Source of the DNA: JBARKJ01 sp963698885
GTDB lineage: Bacteria > Nitrospirota > JACRHJ01
Direction of reading: 5' to 3'
DNA: 64,000 nucleotides
NCBI GenBank assembly: GCA_963698885.1
Contig: CAVOSJ010000007.1
Span: forward strand, 117,510-181,509
The number at the start of each line of letters is the position of its first letter. The stretch's first letter is position 1. Of the stretch, positions 18,505 to 29,799 are shown one piece after another. The notes beneath the pieces were generated by a model. It made no database searches, was not told the origin of the DNA, and worked only from the letters and a program-made list of their open reading frames with translations. A program made the translations under genes and the position numbers.

Positions 18505-20687
18505 ATGAAAAAGGCACAGGCGCCAGGCCAAAAAACCGGACCTGGAAATATATCCCGGAGATCCGTACCCACTGGGGGCCACATGGGACGGTAAAGGCAT
18601 AAATTTTGCCGTCTTTTCGGAGAATGCCGAGAAGGTGGAGCTGTGTCTTTTCGACCCGGAAACGGGACTCGAAACCCAGCGCATAAAGTTCATCGAGAGG
18701 CTGGACCTGGTCTGGCACTGCTACATCCCCGAACTAAAGCCGGGTACGCTTTACGGATACCGCGTATCCGGGCCGTACGAGCCGAATAACGGCCACAGGT
18801 TCAACCCGAACAAGCTGCTGCTGGACCCTTGCGCGAAGGCGATAGAGGGCGAGTTCAAGATGACGGACGCCTGCTTCGGCTATGAGATCGGCAAGGACGA
18901 CCTCTCGTTCGACCAGCGCGACAGTGCGCCGGACATGCCCAAATGCAAGGTCATCGACCAGTCGTTCGACTGGAAGGGGGACCAGCTGCTTAAAATTCCC
19001 TGGAAGGACACCATAATCTACGAAACCCACGTGCGCGGGATGACTATCAAGCATCCGGAGGTGCCTAAAAATATACGCGGCACGTATTCGGGGCTGGCCT
19101 CGGACCCCATGCTCAAATACTTCGAGGAGTTGGGCATCACCACCGTGGAGCTTATGCCGGTGCATGCCTTCGTGGACAGCAGGAACCTGCTCGATAAAGG
19201 ACTGAAGAACTACTGGGGCTACGATTCCATCGGGTACTTCGCCCCGGAACGCCGCTACTCGTCGTCGGGCGACCCGCGTGAGTTCAAGGAGATGGTGCAA
19301 AGGCTCCATTCGGCTGGGCTGGAGGTAATTTTAGATGTGGTTTACAACCATACCGCCGAAGGGAACCAGATGGGCCCGACGCTCTGCTTCAAGGGCATAG
19401 ACAACTTCAATTACTACCGCCTGATGGAAGACGATAAGCGCTTCTATATGGACTACACGGGTACCGGGAATACGCTTAACATGACCCAGCCGATGGCGCT
19501 GAAGCTTATAATGGATTCCTTAAGGTACTGGGTGCTGGAGATGCACGTGGACGGTTTCAGGTTCGACCTGGCCGCCGCCCTGGCCAGAGAGCTGCACGAC
19601 GTGGACAAGCTGGGCGCGTTTTTCGACATTATAAACCAGGACCCTGTCCTTTCCCAGGTAAAGCTCATAGCCGAGCCGTGGGACATCGGCGAGGGCGGCT
19701 ACATGGTGGGGAACTTTCCGGGGGGCTGGGCGGAATGGAACGGGAAATACCGCGACTGCATACGCTCGTTCTGGAAAGGCGACGGTGGCAAGATAGGCGA
19801 GCTCGCCTACAGGGTAACAGGTTCGTCCGACCTCTACGAGCGCGACGGGAGACGGCCGTTCGCAAGCGTGAACTTCATTACCGCGCACGACGGCTTCTGC
19901 TCTGAACGACATGGTCAGCTATAACGATAAGCACAACGAGGCGAACAAGGACGACAACCAGGACGGGGACAATAATAACCAGAGCTGGAACTGCGGGGCC
20001 GAGGGGCCGACGGATGACCCGGAGATAAACGCCCTCAGGGAGAAGCAGAAGCGAAATTTCCTGGCCACGCTTCTTCTATCGCAGGGCATACCCATGGTGC
20101 ATCACGGAGACGAGATAAACCATACCAAGCAGGGTAACAACAACACCTACTGCCAGGACAGCGACCTCTCATGGATCAACTGGAAACTGGATGAAAACAG
20201 CCGTCAGATACTGGAGTTTACAAAGACGCTTATCCGGGTGGTCAAGGAACATCCGACCTTCCGTAAAGGGCACTTCTTCCAGGGCAGGAAGATCCGGGGC
20301 GAGGACGTTAAGGACATAATGTGGCTGAACCCGGACGGCCTTGAGATGACGGAAGAGCAGTGGAACGACGGCTTCGCGCGCAGCCTGGGGATGTATCTCG
20401 CCGGCAAGGCCCCCAACGAGAGGGACGAGCATGGAAACCCCATCACGGACGATGACTTCCTGCTCCTTATCAATGCCCATCACGAGGACATCCCGTTCAC
20501 GATACCGGGCTACCCGCTCCGGAATAACTGGGTACCTTTAATCGATACGGATAACCCGCTCGGCCTTGACGGAAGCGACATATGCAGGCAGGGAGATTCC
20601 TATCTCCTGAAGGCGCGCTCTCTTGCGCTTTTGATATCCCCCGCCGATGCGGAAGTGCCGGAGGTAAACGGTAAAACCAAAGGATGA
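18505..20687 (+). CDS. glgX: Glycogen debranching enzyme GlgX (two frameshifts)
   Basis: About 727 residues. An extra A in the A6 run near 18530 separates the ATG at 18505 from DLEIYPGDPYPLGATWDG; a second extra base near 19903 splits the HDGFTLNDMVSYNDKHN region. CBM48 domain first, then the GH13 barrel: DVVYNHTAEGN, DGFRFDLAAAL (nucleophile Asp), LIAEPWDIGEGGYMVGNFP (acid Glu) and NFITAHDGF. Cuts alpha-1,6 branches from phosphorylase-trimmed glycogen, releasing linear malto-oligosaccharides, the substrate for TreY. Its stop overlaps the treZ start (ATGA), so it leads the trehalose operon. Confidence 0.9.
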
Positions 20688-22510
20688 AACGCAGGCACGA
20701 GATGAAGTTCGGGGCAAGCGTCCTGCCCGGGGGAGGGGCCGAGTTCAGGCTGTGGGCGCCAGCGGCAAAAAAAGTTGAGCTATGCCTCCAGCACGGCCTG
20801 GAAAAAAAATTCTTCGAGATGGACGACTTGGGCGGCGGCTGGCGGGGGACGAGGAACCTTGACGCCCGCCACGGCATGCTGTACTGGTACAGGATAAACG
20901 GCGATACCCTGGCGCCCGACCCCGCGTCCCGTTTCCAGCCGGAGGACGCGCTCGGCCCAAGCCAGATAATAGACCCTGAAATATTTGATTGGACGGACGG
21001 GGAGTGGCAAGGCAGGCCGTGGGAGGAGGCGATATTCTACGAGCTGCACGTCGGCACGTTCACGCCGCGCGGGACGTTCGATTCGCTAAAGGGACGCCTT
21101 GATTACATAGCGGACCTGGGAGTGACCGCCATCCAGATGATGCCCGTCAACAGCTTTCCCGGCAGAAGGAACTGGGGCTATGACGGAGTGCTCCCGTTCG
21201 CGCCGGAAGGCACTTACGGCCATCCGGAGAGTTTGAAGTCTCTGATCTGCGAAGCGCACGCAAGAAAACTCATGGTCTTTCTGGACGTGGTTTACAACCA
21301 TTTCGGCCCGCTTGGAAACTGCCTGCACCTCTACGCGCCCCAATTCTTCACCAGCCGCCACAAGACCCCGTGGGGTGACGCCATAAACTTCGACGGCGAA
21401 GGAAGCCGCACCGTCAGGGACTTCTTCATTGATAACGCCCTTTACTGGCTGACCGAATATAACTTCGACGGCTTGAGGTTCGACGCAAGCGACTGGCTTA
21501 TAGACGAAACGCGCCCCGATTTCTTGACGGAGACGGCGAAAACCATACGTGAACGCCTGGGATATGGGAAGCACCTGGTACTGGAGAACGACAGCAACCC
21601 GGTAGAGTACCTACGCCGGGACGACAAGGGGCGGCCCAGGCTGTATAACGCTATGTGGGATGAAGACCTCCACCACTGCCTGCATGTGTCGGCCACGACA
21701 GAGACAAGCGGCTATTACCAGGACTACAGGGAGAGGCCGGTTTACTTCCTCGCAAAGAGCCTGACGGAAGGCTACGCATACCAGGGGGAATGGTCCGAGT
21801 ACAGGAAGAAGGACCGGGGGGGCGAAACGGGGGGGCTTTACTCTACTTCGTTTGTCGCGTTTATCCAGAACCACGACCAGGTGGGTAACAGGCCGCTGGG
21901 CGACCGAATTAATATGCTGGCGAAGCCGGAGGCGCTAAGGGCGATAACGGAGATATTCCTTCTTTCACCCGCGCCGCCGTTAATCTTCATGGGCCAGGAG
22001 TACATGGCGGACAGCCCGTTCCCGTTCTTCAGCGATTTATCTCCGGAACTGGCCCCGGCGATTTCCGACGGGCGGCTGAAATTCTTCATCGACCTGCAGA
22101 TGTTCAAGGAGCGCTATAATCTGGACGACATGCCGGACCCGTCCGACGAAAGGACGTTCCAGTCGGCAATACTGGACTTGAAACAACTGCCGGAGCCGGA
22201 GCACGCGATCTGGTATAAGCTGCATAAGGAGCTGATAGAAACCCGTAAGAAGGAAATCGTTCCAAAACTCAAAGGCGTGAAGGTGGACGGGGCGGGTTTC
22301 GAAATGCAGGGGGACACGGCCTTCAAGGCCTGGTGGACATTGAATGACGGAAGTATGTTGACCCTGATTGCCAACCTGGGGCCGGAGGTTGCAGGCGCGA
22401 CTAAATTCCCCGGCTATCCGCCGCTGCACCTGTCGGCGTGCGGACTCATCGAAGAGATGAGCGCAGGCAAAATGCCGCCATGGTCGGTCGCCTGGTTCCT
22501 TGGGAAATGA
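20684..22510 (+). CDS. treZ: Malto-oligosyltrehalose trehalohydrolase
   Basis: 608 residues, usual length. N-terminal CBM48-like domain (GAEFRLWAPAAKKVEL), then GH13: YELHVGTFTPRGTFDSL, DVVYNHFGPLGN, DGLRFDASDWL (nucleophile), HLVLENDSNPVEYL (acid Glu) and IQNHDQVGNRPLGDR. It releases free trehalose from malto-oligosyltrehalose made by TreY. Start is the ATG in the ATGA overlap with glgX; an internal ATG at 20702 (MKFGASVLPGG) is an equally plausible start. Confidence 0.95.
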   Translation: MKRRHEMKFGASVLPGGGAEFRLWAPAAKKVELCLQHGLEKKFFEMDDLGGGWRGTRNLDARHGMLYWYRINGDTLAPDPASRFQPEDALGPSQIIDPEIFDWTDGEWQGRPWEEAIFYELHVGTFTPRGTFDSLKGRLDYIADLGVTAIQMMPVNSFPGRRNWGYDGVLPFAPEGTYGHPESLKSLICEAHARKLMVFLDVVYNHFGPLGNCLHLYAPQFFTSRHKTPWGDAINFDGEGSRTVRDFFIDNALYWLTEYNFDGLRFDASDWLIDETRPDFLTETAKTIRERLGYGKHLVLENDSNPVEYLRRDDKGRPRLYNAMWDEDLHHCLHVSATTETSGYYQDYRERPVYFLAKSLTEGYAYQGEWSEYRKKDRGGETGGLYSTSFVAFIQNHDQVGNRPLGDRINMLAKPEALRAITEIFLLSPAPPLIFMGQEYMADSPFPFFSDLSPELAPAISDGRLKFFIDLQMFKERYNLDDMPDPSDERTFQSAILDLKQLPEPEHAIWYKLHKELIETRKKEIVPKLKGVKVDGAGFEMQGDTAFKAWWTLNDGSMLTLIANLGPEVAGATKFPGYPPLHLSACGLIEEMSAGKMPPWSVAWFLGK

Positions 22511-22605
22511 CCGGGCCACCTTGCGACGCCGGAGGTCACGAAGATGAAAAGATGTGGCGCGTCTGAGCATGAGGATGGCTCGAAGAGCCGGGTGAGGGCA
22601 GGCTG

Positions 22606-24813
22606 ATGCTGGACAACGACAAGCTTAGAAAACTCTCCGGACTGTGCGGGATAAACCTTGAGTACTGGGACATCTGGGGCAACCTCCACGCTATTTCCGA
22701 GGAGACTCAAGCTTCGGTCCTGGCCAGTATGGGCTACCGTGTTAATTCCCCGGAAGACCTGGACAAGGCGCTGGAAGACATGGAAAACCGCCCGTGGCTG
22801 AAGACTGTTCCGCCCGTCCAGGTAATCAAGATAAATCAGAAAATATCCGTGACGGTGTCTCTCCCTGAGGATATGCGGAAGCGGCAGTTCAAGTGGCGCT
22901 TCCAGCTTGAGGTGGGGGCGAGCCTCGACGGAAATTTCAGCCCTCTCGCGTCCGAGCCTGTCGAAATCCGGAAGACAGGCGGGCAAAACTATTACCGCTA
23001 CATACTGGAAATAGACGCGCAGGCCCCGGCGGGCTATCACGATTTTTATATAAGCGACGAGGACGGCGCGGAACACCGGTGCCGGATAATAGTAACACCG
23101 CCCGCATGTTATTTGCCGGACGCTTTAAAAGACGACAGGAAAATCTGGGGCGTCTCCACGCAGCTCTATGCGCTTAGGTCCAAACGTAACTGGGGCATCG
23201 GCGATTTTACCGACCTCAGGGAGTCCATCGAAATATGGGCTGGACAAGGCGCGGCGATGGTCGGAGTGAACCCGCTTCACGCCATGTACCCGCATAATCC
23301 GGGACGGGCAAGCCCATACGGGCCGTCGTCCAGGCTGTTTTTGAACGTGATGTATATAGACGTCGAGGCCGTGCAGGAGTTTAACGAAAGCATCGATGCG
23401 CGTGAGCTCTTTTCATCGCCCGATTTCCAGGCGAAGCTCCGCCAGCTCCGGGAATCTGAGATGCTCGACAATGCGGGAGTCTATGAGGCGAAGCTTTCCA
23501 TGCTGGAGTTGCTGTACCGGCAGTTCAGGGTGGGGCATTTAAATGCGGCAACTCCAAGGGCGGAAGCCTTCAGGGAATTCCAGCGCGCCAGAGGCGAAAA
23601 ACTGTTTCGGCAATGCCTGTTCGACGCGTTAAGCGAAAAGTTCATCTTTGAAAACCCGGAAGTGGACGGATGGAAAGACTGGCCTTTAGAGTACCGGGAC
23701 CCTTCCTCGGACGCGGTTAAAAAATTCGCGGAAGAGAACCTGGAGAGGGTCGAATATTTCGAGTATATGCAGTGGCAGGCGCACGTGCAGCTTGAAATGG
23801 CGGGCATGCGCTCCATGGAGATGGGGCTCGGGGTGGGGCTTTATCAGGACCTTGCCGTCGGCTGTTACCATAACGGCTCGGACACCTGGGTGGACCAGCA
23901 CGTCCATGCACGCGGCTGTTATATCGGTTCTCCGCCGGACGACTTTAATTTCAAGGGGCAGGTATGGTATCTCACGCCGTTTTGCCCCGGCGCACTGAGG
24001 GAAGAAGCTTACGCGCCTTTTATAGAAGTGCTGCGAGAGGCCATGAGGAACACTGGCGCGCTCCGCATCGACCACGTCATGGCGTTCACCCGGCTCTTCT
24101 GGGTGCCAGCTAGCAAAAGCGCGCTGGAAGGCACGTACGTCAATTATCCTCATGACGATTTAATCGGGATACTGGCGCTTGAGAGCCAGAGGAACAAGTG
24201 CCTCATAATCGGGGAGGACCTGGGCACCGTGCCGGCTTACCTGCCGCAGCTACTTAAGGAGTACGGGATATTTTCATACCGCGTATTCTACCTGGAGCAG
24301 GACGAGAAGGCGCACCGGCCTCCCTCGGAGTATCCGGAACAGGCGATGGTCGTGGTCAATACGCACGACTTGCCGACGCTTATAGGATACTGGCAGGGAC
24401 GCGACCTGCTCCTCAGAAAAGAGCATAACGCTTTTCCCACGGACGACCTGCGGGAGAAGCAGGTGCTGGCTCGCGCCAGGGACAGGACGTCGGTCCTTGT
24501 CGCGCTGGAGAACCAGGGCCTTCTGCCGCAGGGGATAAGCACGGAGGACCCGAAGACGGTGCCGGAGATGTCGGAAGACTTAATCCTCGCCATCCATACC
24601 TACCTGGCAAGGACGCCGTCCAAAATATTTACCGTCGCCATAGACGACGTTACAAAAGAGGCGGACCAGGTAAACCTCCCTGGAACCGGGGGGGTGCATA
24701 ACTGGCTCAGGAAGCTGTCTATGGACTTAGACGATTTGAAGGACTTCGGCATTCATGGCGAGACTTTCGTCCATGCTCCGGAAGGAGCGGGGAACGCTTC
24801 CGGCGAAGGCTAA
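22606..24813 (+). CDS. malQ: 4-alpha-glucanotransferase (amylomaltase, MalQ type)
   Basis: 735 residues in GH77, the longer E. coli-type form with an N-terminal extension (residues about 1-165). Core motifs: RNWGIGDFTDL, SPYGPSSRLFLN, HNGSDTWVDQHVHARG, ALRIDHVMAFTRLFWVP (nucleophile Asp), CLIIGEDLGTVP (acid Glu), VVVNTHDLPTLIGYW and LPGTGGVHNW. Disproportionates malto-oligosaccharides so that chains reach the length TreY needs. The last 59 bases overlap the start of treY in another frame; the tail is short and non-conserved, so the exact C-terminus could be affected by an undetected shift. Confidence 0.93.
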   Translation: MLDNDKLRKLSGLCGINLEYWDIWGNLHAISEETQASVLASMGYRVNSPEDLDKALEDMENRPWLKTVPPVQVIKINQKISVTVSLPEDMRKRQFKWRFQLEVGASLDGNFSPLASEPVEIRKTGGQNYYRYILEIDAQAPAGYHDFYISDEDGAEHRCRIIVTPPACYLPDALKDDRKIWGVSTQLYALRSKRNWGIGDFTDLRESIEIWAGQGAAMVGVNPLHAMYPHNPGRASPYGPSSRLFLNVMYIDVEAVQEFNESIDARELFSSPDFQAKLRQLRESEMLDNAGVYEAKLSMLELLYRQFRVGHLNAATPRAEAFREFQRARGEKLFRQCLFDALSEKFIFENPEVDGWKDWPLEYRDPSSDAVKKFAEENLERVEYFEYMQWQAHVQLEMAGMRSMEMGLGVGLYQDLAVGCYHNGSDTWVDQHVHARGCYIGSPPDDFNFKGQVWYLTPFCPGALREEAYAPFIEVLREAMRNTGALRIDHVMAFTRLFWVPASKSALEGTYVNYPHDDLIGILALESQRNKCLIIGEDLGTVPAYLPQLLKEYGIFSYRVFYLEQDEKAHRPPSEYPEQAMVVVNTHDLPTLIGYWQGRDLLLRKEHNAFPTDDLREKQVLARARDRTSVLVALENQGLLPQGISTEDPKTVPEMSEDLILAIHTYLARTPSKIFTVAIDDVTKEADQVNLPGTGGVHNWLRKLSMDLDDLKDFGIHGETFVHAPEGAGNASGEG

Positions 24814-27757
24814 GGCTGACAGGCTTAAAAGCCTTGTGGCGGAGATCCCCCGCGCGACATACAGGCTCCAGTTAAACGGAGGTTTCCGTTTTGTGCAGGC
24901 CGCCGAAATCGTCCCCTACTTAAGCGAGCTTGGGATAAGTCACTGCTACTGCTCGCCGTATTTCAAGACGCGGAAGGGCAGCCAGCACGGCTACGACATC
25001 ATAGACCATAACGCCCTCAACCCGGAGATCGGCTCCTGGGAGGAATATGAGAAGTTCGCGGGGGCGCTGAAAGACCACGGCATGGGCCAGGTGATGGACC
25101 TGGTGCCGAACCACATGGCGGTGATGGGGGACGACAACCTCTTGTGGCTGGACGTGCTGGAGAACGGGCAGGCGTCGGTATATGCTAATTTTTTCGACAT
25201 AGACTGGCAGCCGGGGAAACCCGAACTCCGGGGGAAGGTACATGTCCCGGTGCTGGACGACCAGTACGGGAACGTCCTTGAGAAGGGGGAATTAAAACTG
25301 GTCTTCGATCCCCAGCGTGGCGAGTTTTCGGTATATTACTGGAACCACCGTTTTCCCATAGACCCGATGCAGTATCCTTCCATCCTGGGCCGCGGTATAA
25401 ACGGGCTTGAGGGCGTACTTGGCCCGGACAACCCCGTACTTTTGGAGTTTCAGAGCCTGATAACTTCATTTGGCCACCTCCCGGTGCAGAGGGAAAAAAA
25501 TCCCCAGCGCCTGATGGAGAGGAACCGGGACAAGGAAATATACAAGAAACAGCTCGCGGGTGTTTATTCTTCCTCTGCCGAGATAGCATCGTTCATCGAT
25601 GCGAACATGCGGGAATACGAAGGCTCCCCGGAGAGGCCGGAGAGCTTCGACCTGCTGCACGAACTGCTGGAGAAGCAGGCGTACCGCCTGGCCTGCTGGA
25701 GGGTAGCATCCGACGAGATAAACTACCGCAGGTTCTTCGACATAAACGACCTGGCGGGACTCATGACGGAAAACATCGAGGTTTTCGAAAGGACCCATGA
25801 GCTGGCCTTGAAGCTCATCGCCGAGGGGAAGGTGCAGGGCCTTCGGGTGGACCATCCGGACGGACTCCACAACCCGCTGGAGTATTTTCAGCGGCTTCAG
25901 GAAAGGGTCGCGCAATCGTTGGCCGCCCGTGCGGGGGAGCCGGAGCTGGGCAGGATGCTTCTGGAGCAGGGCCGCGGGAAGCCCGGGTACGTCGTGGCGG
26001 AAAAAATCCTGGCGGGACACGAACACCTGCCCGAGGACTGGCCGGTCCACGGCACGACCGGTTACGACTTCATGCGCTTAGTTGACGGGATATTCATAAA
26101 CCGGGATGCCGAGAAGAAACTGGACCGCGCCTATGCCCGTTTCATAGGCCATAACATAGACTGGGATATGCTCACGTACGAGCGCAAAAAACTTATCATG
26201 AAGACGGCGCTGGCTTCCGAGCTTAACGTGCTTGCGAACATGCTCTCCCGGATATCCGACTCCGACAGGCATACCCGCGACTTCACGTTGAATAGCCTCC
26301 GGTACGCCATAAAGGAGACAGTCGCCTGCTTCCCCGTTTACCGCACCTATATCAGCGGGCAGGCTATAACCCAGGAAGACAAAAGGCACGTGGACTGGGC
26401 GGTGAACCTGGCAAGGAAGCGCACCCGGACGGCGGACGTGAGCGTGTTCGATTTCCTGCGCGACGTGATGCTGTCCGGGCATGCGGGAGAGGGGACGGAA
26501 TATTTTCAGGAGTCTGCGGCCCGTTTCGTGATGAAGCTTCAGCAGTTCACCAGCCCCGTAATCGCCAAGGGCCTGGAAGACACCGCCTTTTATATATATA
26601 ACCGCTTGGTCTCGCTGAACGAAGTGGGAGGCGACCCGTCCTGTTTCGGCGTCTCGGTCCAGGCGTTCCACCATGCGAACATGGAGAGGGTGAAGCGGTT
26701 TCCCCATTCCATGCTCGCAACTTCCACGCACGACAGTAAACGGAGCGCGGACGTGCGGATGCGCCTTATGGCGCTCGGCGAGCTTCCCGCCGAGTGGCGG
26801 GACCGGGTCGCCCGGTGGAGCAAGCTGAACGAAAAAGGGAAAAGGAAAGTGGACGGGAAAATGGCCCCAAGCAAAAACGACGAGTATATGTTCTACCAGA
26901 CGCTCGTTGGTGCGTGGCCGCCGGGCGTGCCGCCTGACGCGGAGACGGCGGATTTCGAGGAGCGGGTTTCGGCTTATATGATAAAGGCGGCGCGCGAGGC
27001 CAAGGTGCATATGAGCTGGATAAACCCGAACCCGGACTACGAGCAGGCGCTGGTGGATTTCGTGAAGTACGCGCTGACCCGGCAGAGAAAGAATATCTTC
27101 GTCGAGGACTTTATCTAGTTCCACAAGAAGATTTCCCGGGTGGGTATGTTCAATAGCCTGTCGCAGTCGCTTCTGAAATTCACCTGCCCCGGAGTGCCGG
27201 ATATATACCAGGGGGACGAGCTGTGGAATTTTAACTTAGTGGACCCCGACAACAGGAGGCAGGTGGATTACGGAAAACGCCGCGAGATGCTGGACTGCCT
27301 TAGGCAGCTGTTCGCCCAGCCTTCCGGGACGCTTGAGGGCCTGCGCGAGATTATGTCGGATATGGAAGACGGCCGGATCAAAATGTACCTGACCTGGCGT
27401 ATATTGTCATTCAGACGCGAGCAGGAACTGCTTTTTAAGGATGGCGACTACCAGAAGCTGAACGCGGAAGGGCCGAGGGCGGCCCACGTCTGCGCCTTCG
27501 CAAGGACGCGTCATGGAGACTCAGCCGTCGTTATCGCGCCGCGCCTTTTTTACCCACTGACAGAGATACAGGACCCGCCCGTCGGCGCGGGCGTCTGGGC
27601 AAATACGGCTGTGGAGGCGCCTTCAGAGGCAGTGAAGCAGTATAGGAATATTTTTACGGGTGAAACGGTCGGGATATTAATCAAGGAGGAAAAACCCTGG
27701 ATTCCCCTTGAAGACGCGCTCCGTGATTTTCCGGTAGCCGTGCTGGTCCCGGCTTAG
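24755..27757 (+). CDS. treY: Malto-oligosyltrehalose synthase with an in-frame TAG
   Basis: 1000 codons. GH13 synthase motifs: PRATYRLQLNGGFRF near the start, DLVPNHMAV, GLRVDHPDGLHNPLEY (nucleophile Asp), YVVAEKILAGHE (acid Glu), GTTGYDF, STHDSKRSADVRMRL and, past the TAG, GMFNSLSQSLLKFTCPGVPDIYQGDELW and LVDPDNRRQVDY. It isomerises the reducing-end linkage of maltodextrin to alpha,alpha-1,1. A TAG at 27116-27118 interrupts the same frame (EDFI-stop-FHKKISRVGMFN) where homologues read straight through. Sequence error or nonsense mutation; as written it would give a truncated 787-residue protein missing the conserved C-terminus. Confidence 0.92.
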
Positions 27758-27893
27758 GGAAAATTGGGTATAATTAAAAAGACGGGGCAAATAAAAGCAA
27801 GCCGTCATTTCCTTTAGAGCGGGGAATCCGGGAATTTAAACTCTGGGGCCCCGGCTACATTCGGGGAGGACGCGAACTTAAAGGAGAGCGAGA

Positions 27894-28569
27894 ATGGCAT
27901 TCGCAATAAAAGACTGCGCGCTGGCCGCCATCGCGACCGGCGTGCGCGCGCATAACTTAAGGGAACTCCGGGACCAGCTTATGACGGTGCACCCCGGGAG
28001 CATCTATTACCATTTCTGGGGGGAGCTGCTGAGGCCCTCATTCGACCTACGGGAATACAACAACGACTTTGCGAACTGGGCAAGGAGCGCGCACGGCCTG
28101 CATGACGAGGCGCTCGCGGAAAGGCTGTCAGTTATAGACCCGACCGATTTCGACGACCTGGAGGACTTAAGGCAGCAAGTGGTGGAAGTGACCTCGGACA
28201 GGCTGGAGGAGAGCGAGAAGCTGAGGCTCTCGCATGCGGACAGGCCGTTCATGTTCATCCGCTCCCAGATAGTGATATTCGATACCGGCGTGACCATAGA
28301 ACACCCGTCCCAACTGAGCTACTGCCGCGCCGCTGATGACCCCGTCGTCATTTTTTTTCCATTTCGTGGACGCGCGCAAAAGGACAAAAGACCGCGTGGA
28401 CGACTTCCGCGAATGGCTGATGGAATACGGCGATGAATTCAGGCCGCTTATCGACCTGCTTGCGGGTTTGGACCCGTACTTCATCTCCCTGACCGAACTG
28501 AAGGAAAAAATAGTAGACATCTTTAACGGTTTCTTTTCAGAGGGGGGAGAAGATGAGCGGGCTGCTTGA
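27894..28569 (+). CDS. DUF5752-family protein (one frameshift)
   Basis: About 224 residues when one T is removed from the T8 run near 28350; the frame then continues FHFVDARKRTKDRVDDFREWL to FFSEGGEDERAA. N-terminal part: LRELRDQLMTVHPGSIYYHFWGELLRPSFD, then an acidic helical stretch, then PFMFIRSQIVIFDTGVTIEHP. I recognise this as the DUF5752 pattern, a family of unknown function typically next to trehalose or sucrose-type glycosyltransferases. It overlaps treT by 17 bases, so translation is probably coupled. Role unknown; a regulatory or accessory role for TreT is a guess from context. Confidence 0.75.
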
Positions 28570-29794
28570 CGCGTACGCGAAGGTGGTGGGCGAGGATACC
28601 ATCTCCCATTTAAAGCAGCTCTCGGCTTCTTTGAAGGGGATGAAGGTGGTGCATGTCAACTCGACCCGCGAGGGTGGGGGAGTCGCCGAAATACTTTACC
28701 GGCTCATCCCGCTCCAGCAGGAGCTGGGTTTTGTTTCCGAATGGGAAGTAATAACTGGCGAAAAGGATTTCTACCAGTGCACTAAAAGCTTTCATAACGC
28801 GTTGCAGGGGAACCCGGTAGTGATCCCGGAGAGGCTCCTGAAAGAGTTCGAGAATACGAACCAGCAAAACGCCGACAGGATGAGGGCCAGCCTGGAAGAT
28901 GCGGACGTCGTCTTTATACATGACCCCCAGCCCGCGCCGCTGATCAAATACTTCCCGAACCGCAAAGGGAAGTGGGTGTGGCGCTGTCATATCGACGCAT
29001 CCCAGCCGTACAGGCCGGTATGGAACTACCTCCGCAGGTTCGTGGCGCAGTACGATACGAGCGTCTTCTCTCTGGCTGAGTTCTCGCAGTCGCTGCCGCA
29101 CCCCCAGTATATTATCCCGCCGTCCATAGACCCATTGTCCGAGAAGAACGTGGACCTGCCGGAAGAGGAACTGAGCCGCGTCTGCGAGATGTTCAACCTG
29201 GACCGCGGACGCCCGATTATCGTGCAGGTCTCACGGTTCGACCGGTTCAAGGACCCGGTCGGGGTGATAAAGGCGTACCGCCTGGCCAAGAAGTTCGCGC
29301 CGGGCCTTCAGCTCGTTTTAGCGGGCGGCGGCGCCACCGACGACCCGGAAGGGGAGGTGGTATTAAACGAGGTCCAGGAGGCGGCCGGGGATGACCCGGA
29401 CGTGCACGTCCTGCTCCTGCCCGCGGACGCGCACCGGACAATCAACGCCCTTCAGCGCGTGGCGGACATCGTGGTGCAGAAATCCATACGGGAAGGCTTC
29501 GGGCTTACGGTGACCGAGGGGCTCTGGAAAGGGAAGCCGGTAATCGGCGGCAACACCGGCGGCATCAGGATACAGGTAATCGACCACCACACGGGCTTTC
29601 TGGTAACCACCCCCGAAGGGGCGGCCCTGCGCATCCGCTACCTCCTCCTGAACAAGGAAAAACGGGAGGAGATGGGGAGAAATGCGAGGGAGTACGTGCG
29701 CCAGAACTTTCTTCTGACGAGGCAGTTAAGAGAGCATTTGACCCTGATGGTGGGTTTGCATCACGGCTCTGAGGACAGGATAGCGGTGGGCTGA
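28553..29794 (+). CDS. treT: Trehalose synthase TreT-type glycosyltransferase (GT4)
   Basis: 413 residues. GT-B fold: N-terminal VVHVNSTREGGGVAEILYRLIPL (typical of TreT), HDPQPAPL, WRCHIDAS; C-terminal nucleotide-sugar domain with VSRFDRFKDPVG, LAGGGATDDPEG, and KSIREGFGLTVTEGLWKGKPVIGG (EX7E motif). It transfers glucose from ADP- or UDP-glucose to glucose to form trehalose, a route independent of TreY/TreZ. Last gene of the operon; it ends 5 bases before the convergent zwf stop with no terminator between. Confidence 0.9.
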   Translation: MSGLLDAYAKVVGEDTISHLKQLSASLKGMKVVHVNSTREGGGVAEILYRLIPLQQELGFVSEWEVITGEKDFYQCTKSFHNALQGNPVVIPERLLKEFENTNQQNADRMRASLEDADVVFIHDPQPAPLIKYFPNRKGKWVWRCHIDASQPYRPVWNYLRRFVAQYDTSVFSLAEFSQSLPHPQYIIPPSIDPLSEKNVDLPEEELSRVCEMFNLDRGRPIIVQVSRFDRFKDPVGVIKAYRLAKKFAPGLQLVLAGGGATDDPEGEVVLNEVQEAAGDDPDVHVLLLPADAHRTINALQRVADIVVQKSIREGFGLTVTEGLWKGKPVIGGNTGGIRIQVIDHHTGFLVTTPEGAALRIRYLLLNKEKREEMGRNAREYVRQNFLLTRQLREHLTLMVGLHHGSEDRIAVG

Positions 29795-29799
29795 TAATC

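Noticed and set aside
22511..22605. Possible regulatory RNA between treZ and malQ
   Set aside because: Only 95 bases, no strong hairpin or promoter; looks like an ordinary operon gap.
27116..27118. TAG in treY as a pyrrolysine codon
   Set aside because: Other genes here end normally with TAG (citrate synthase, the quinone oxidoreductase, treY itself), no PylS/PylT is in the window, and the many other sequence faults make error more likely.
26078..27124. 348-codon open frame on the minus strand
   Set aside because: Lies antisense to treY, has no recognisable domain and mirrors GC-rich codon phasing of the real gene.
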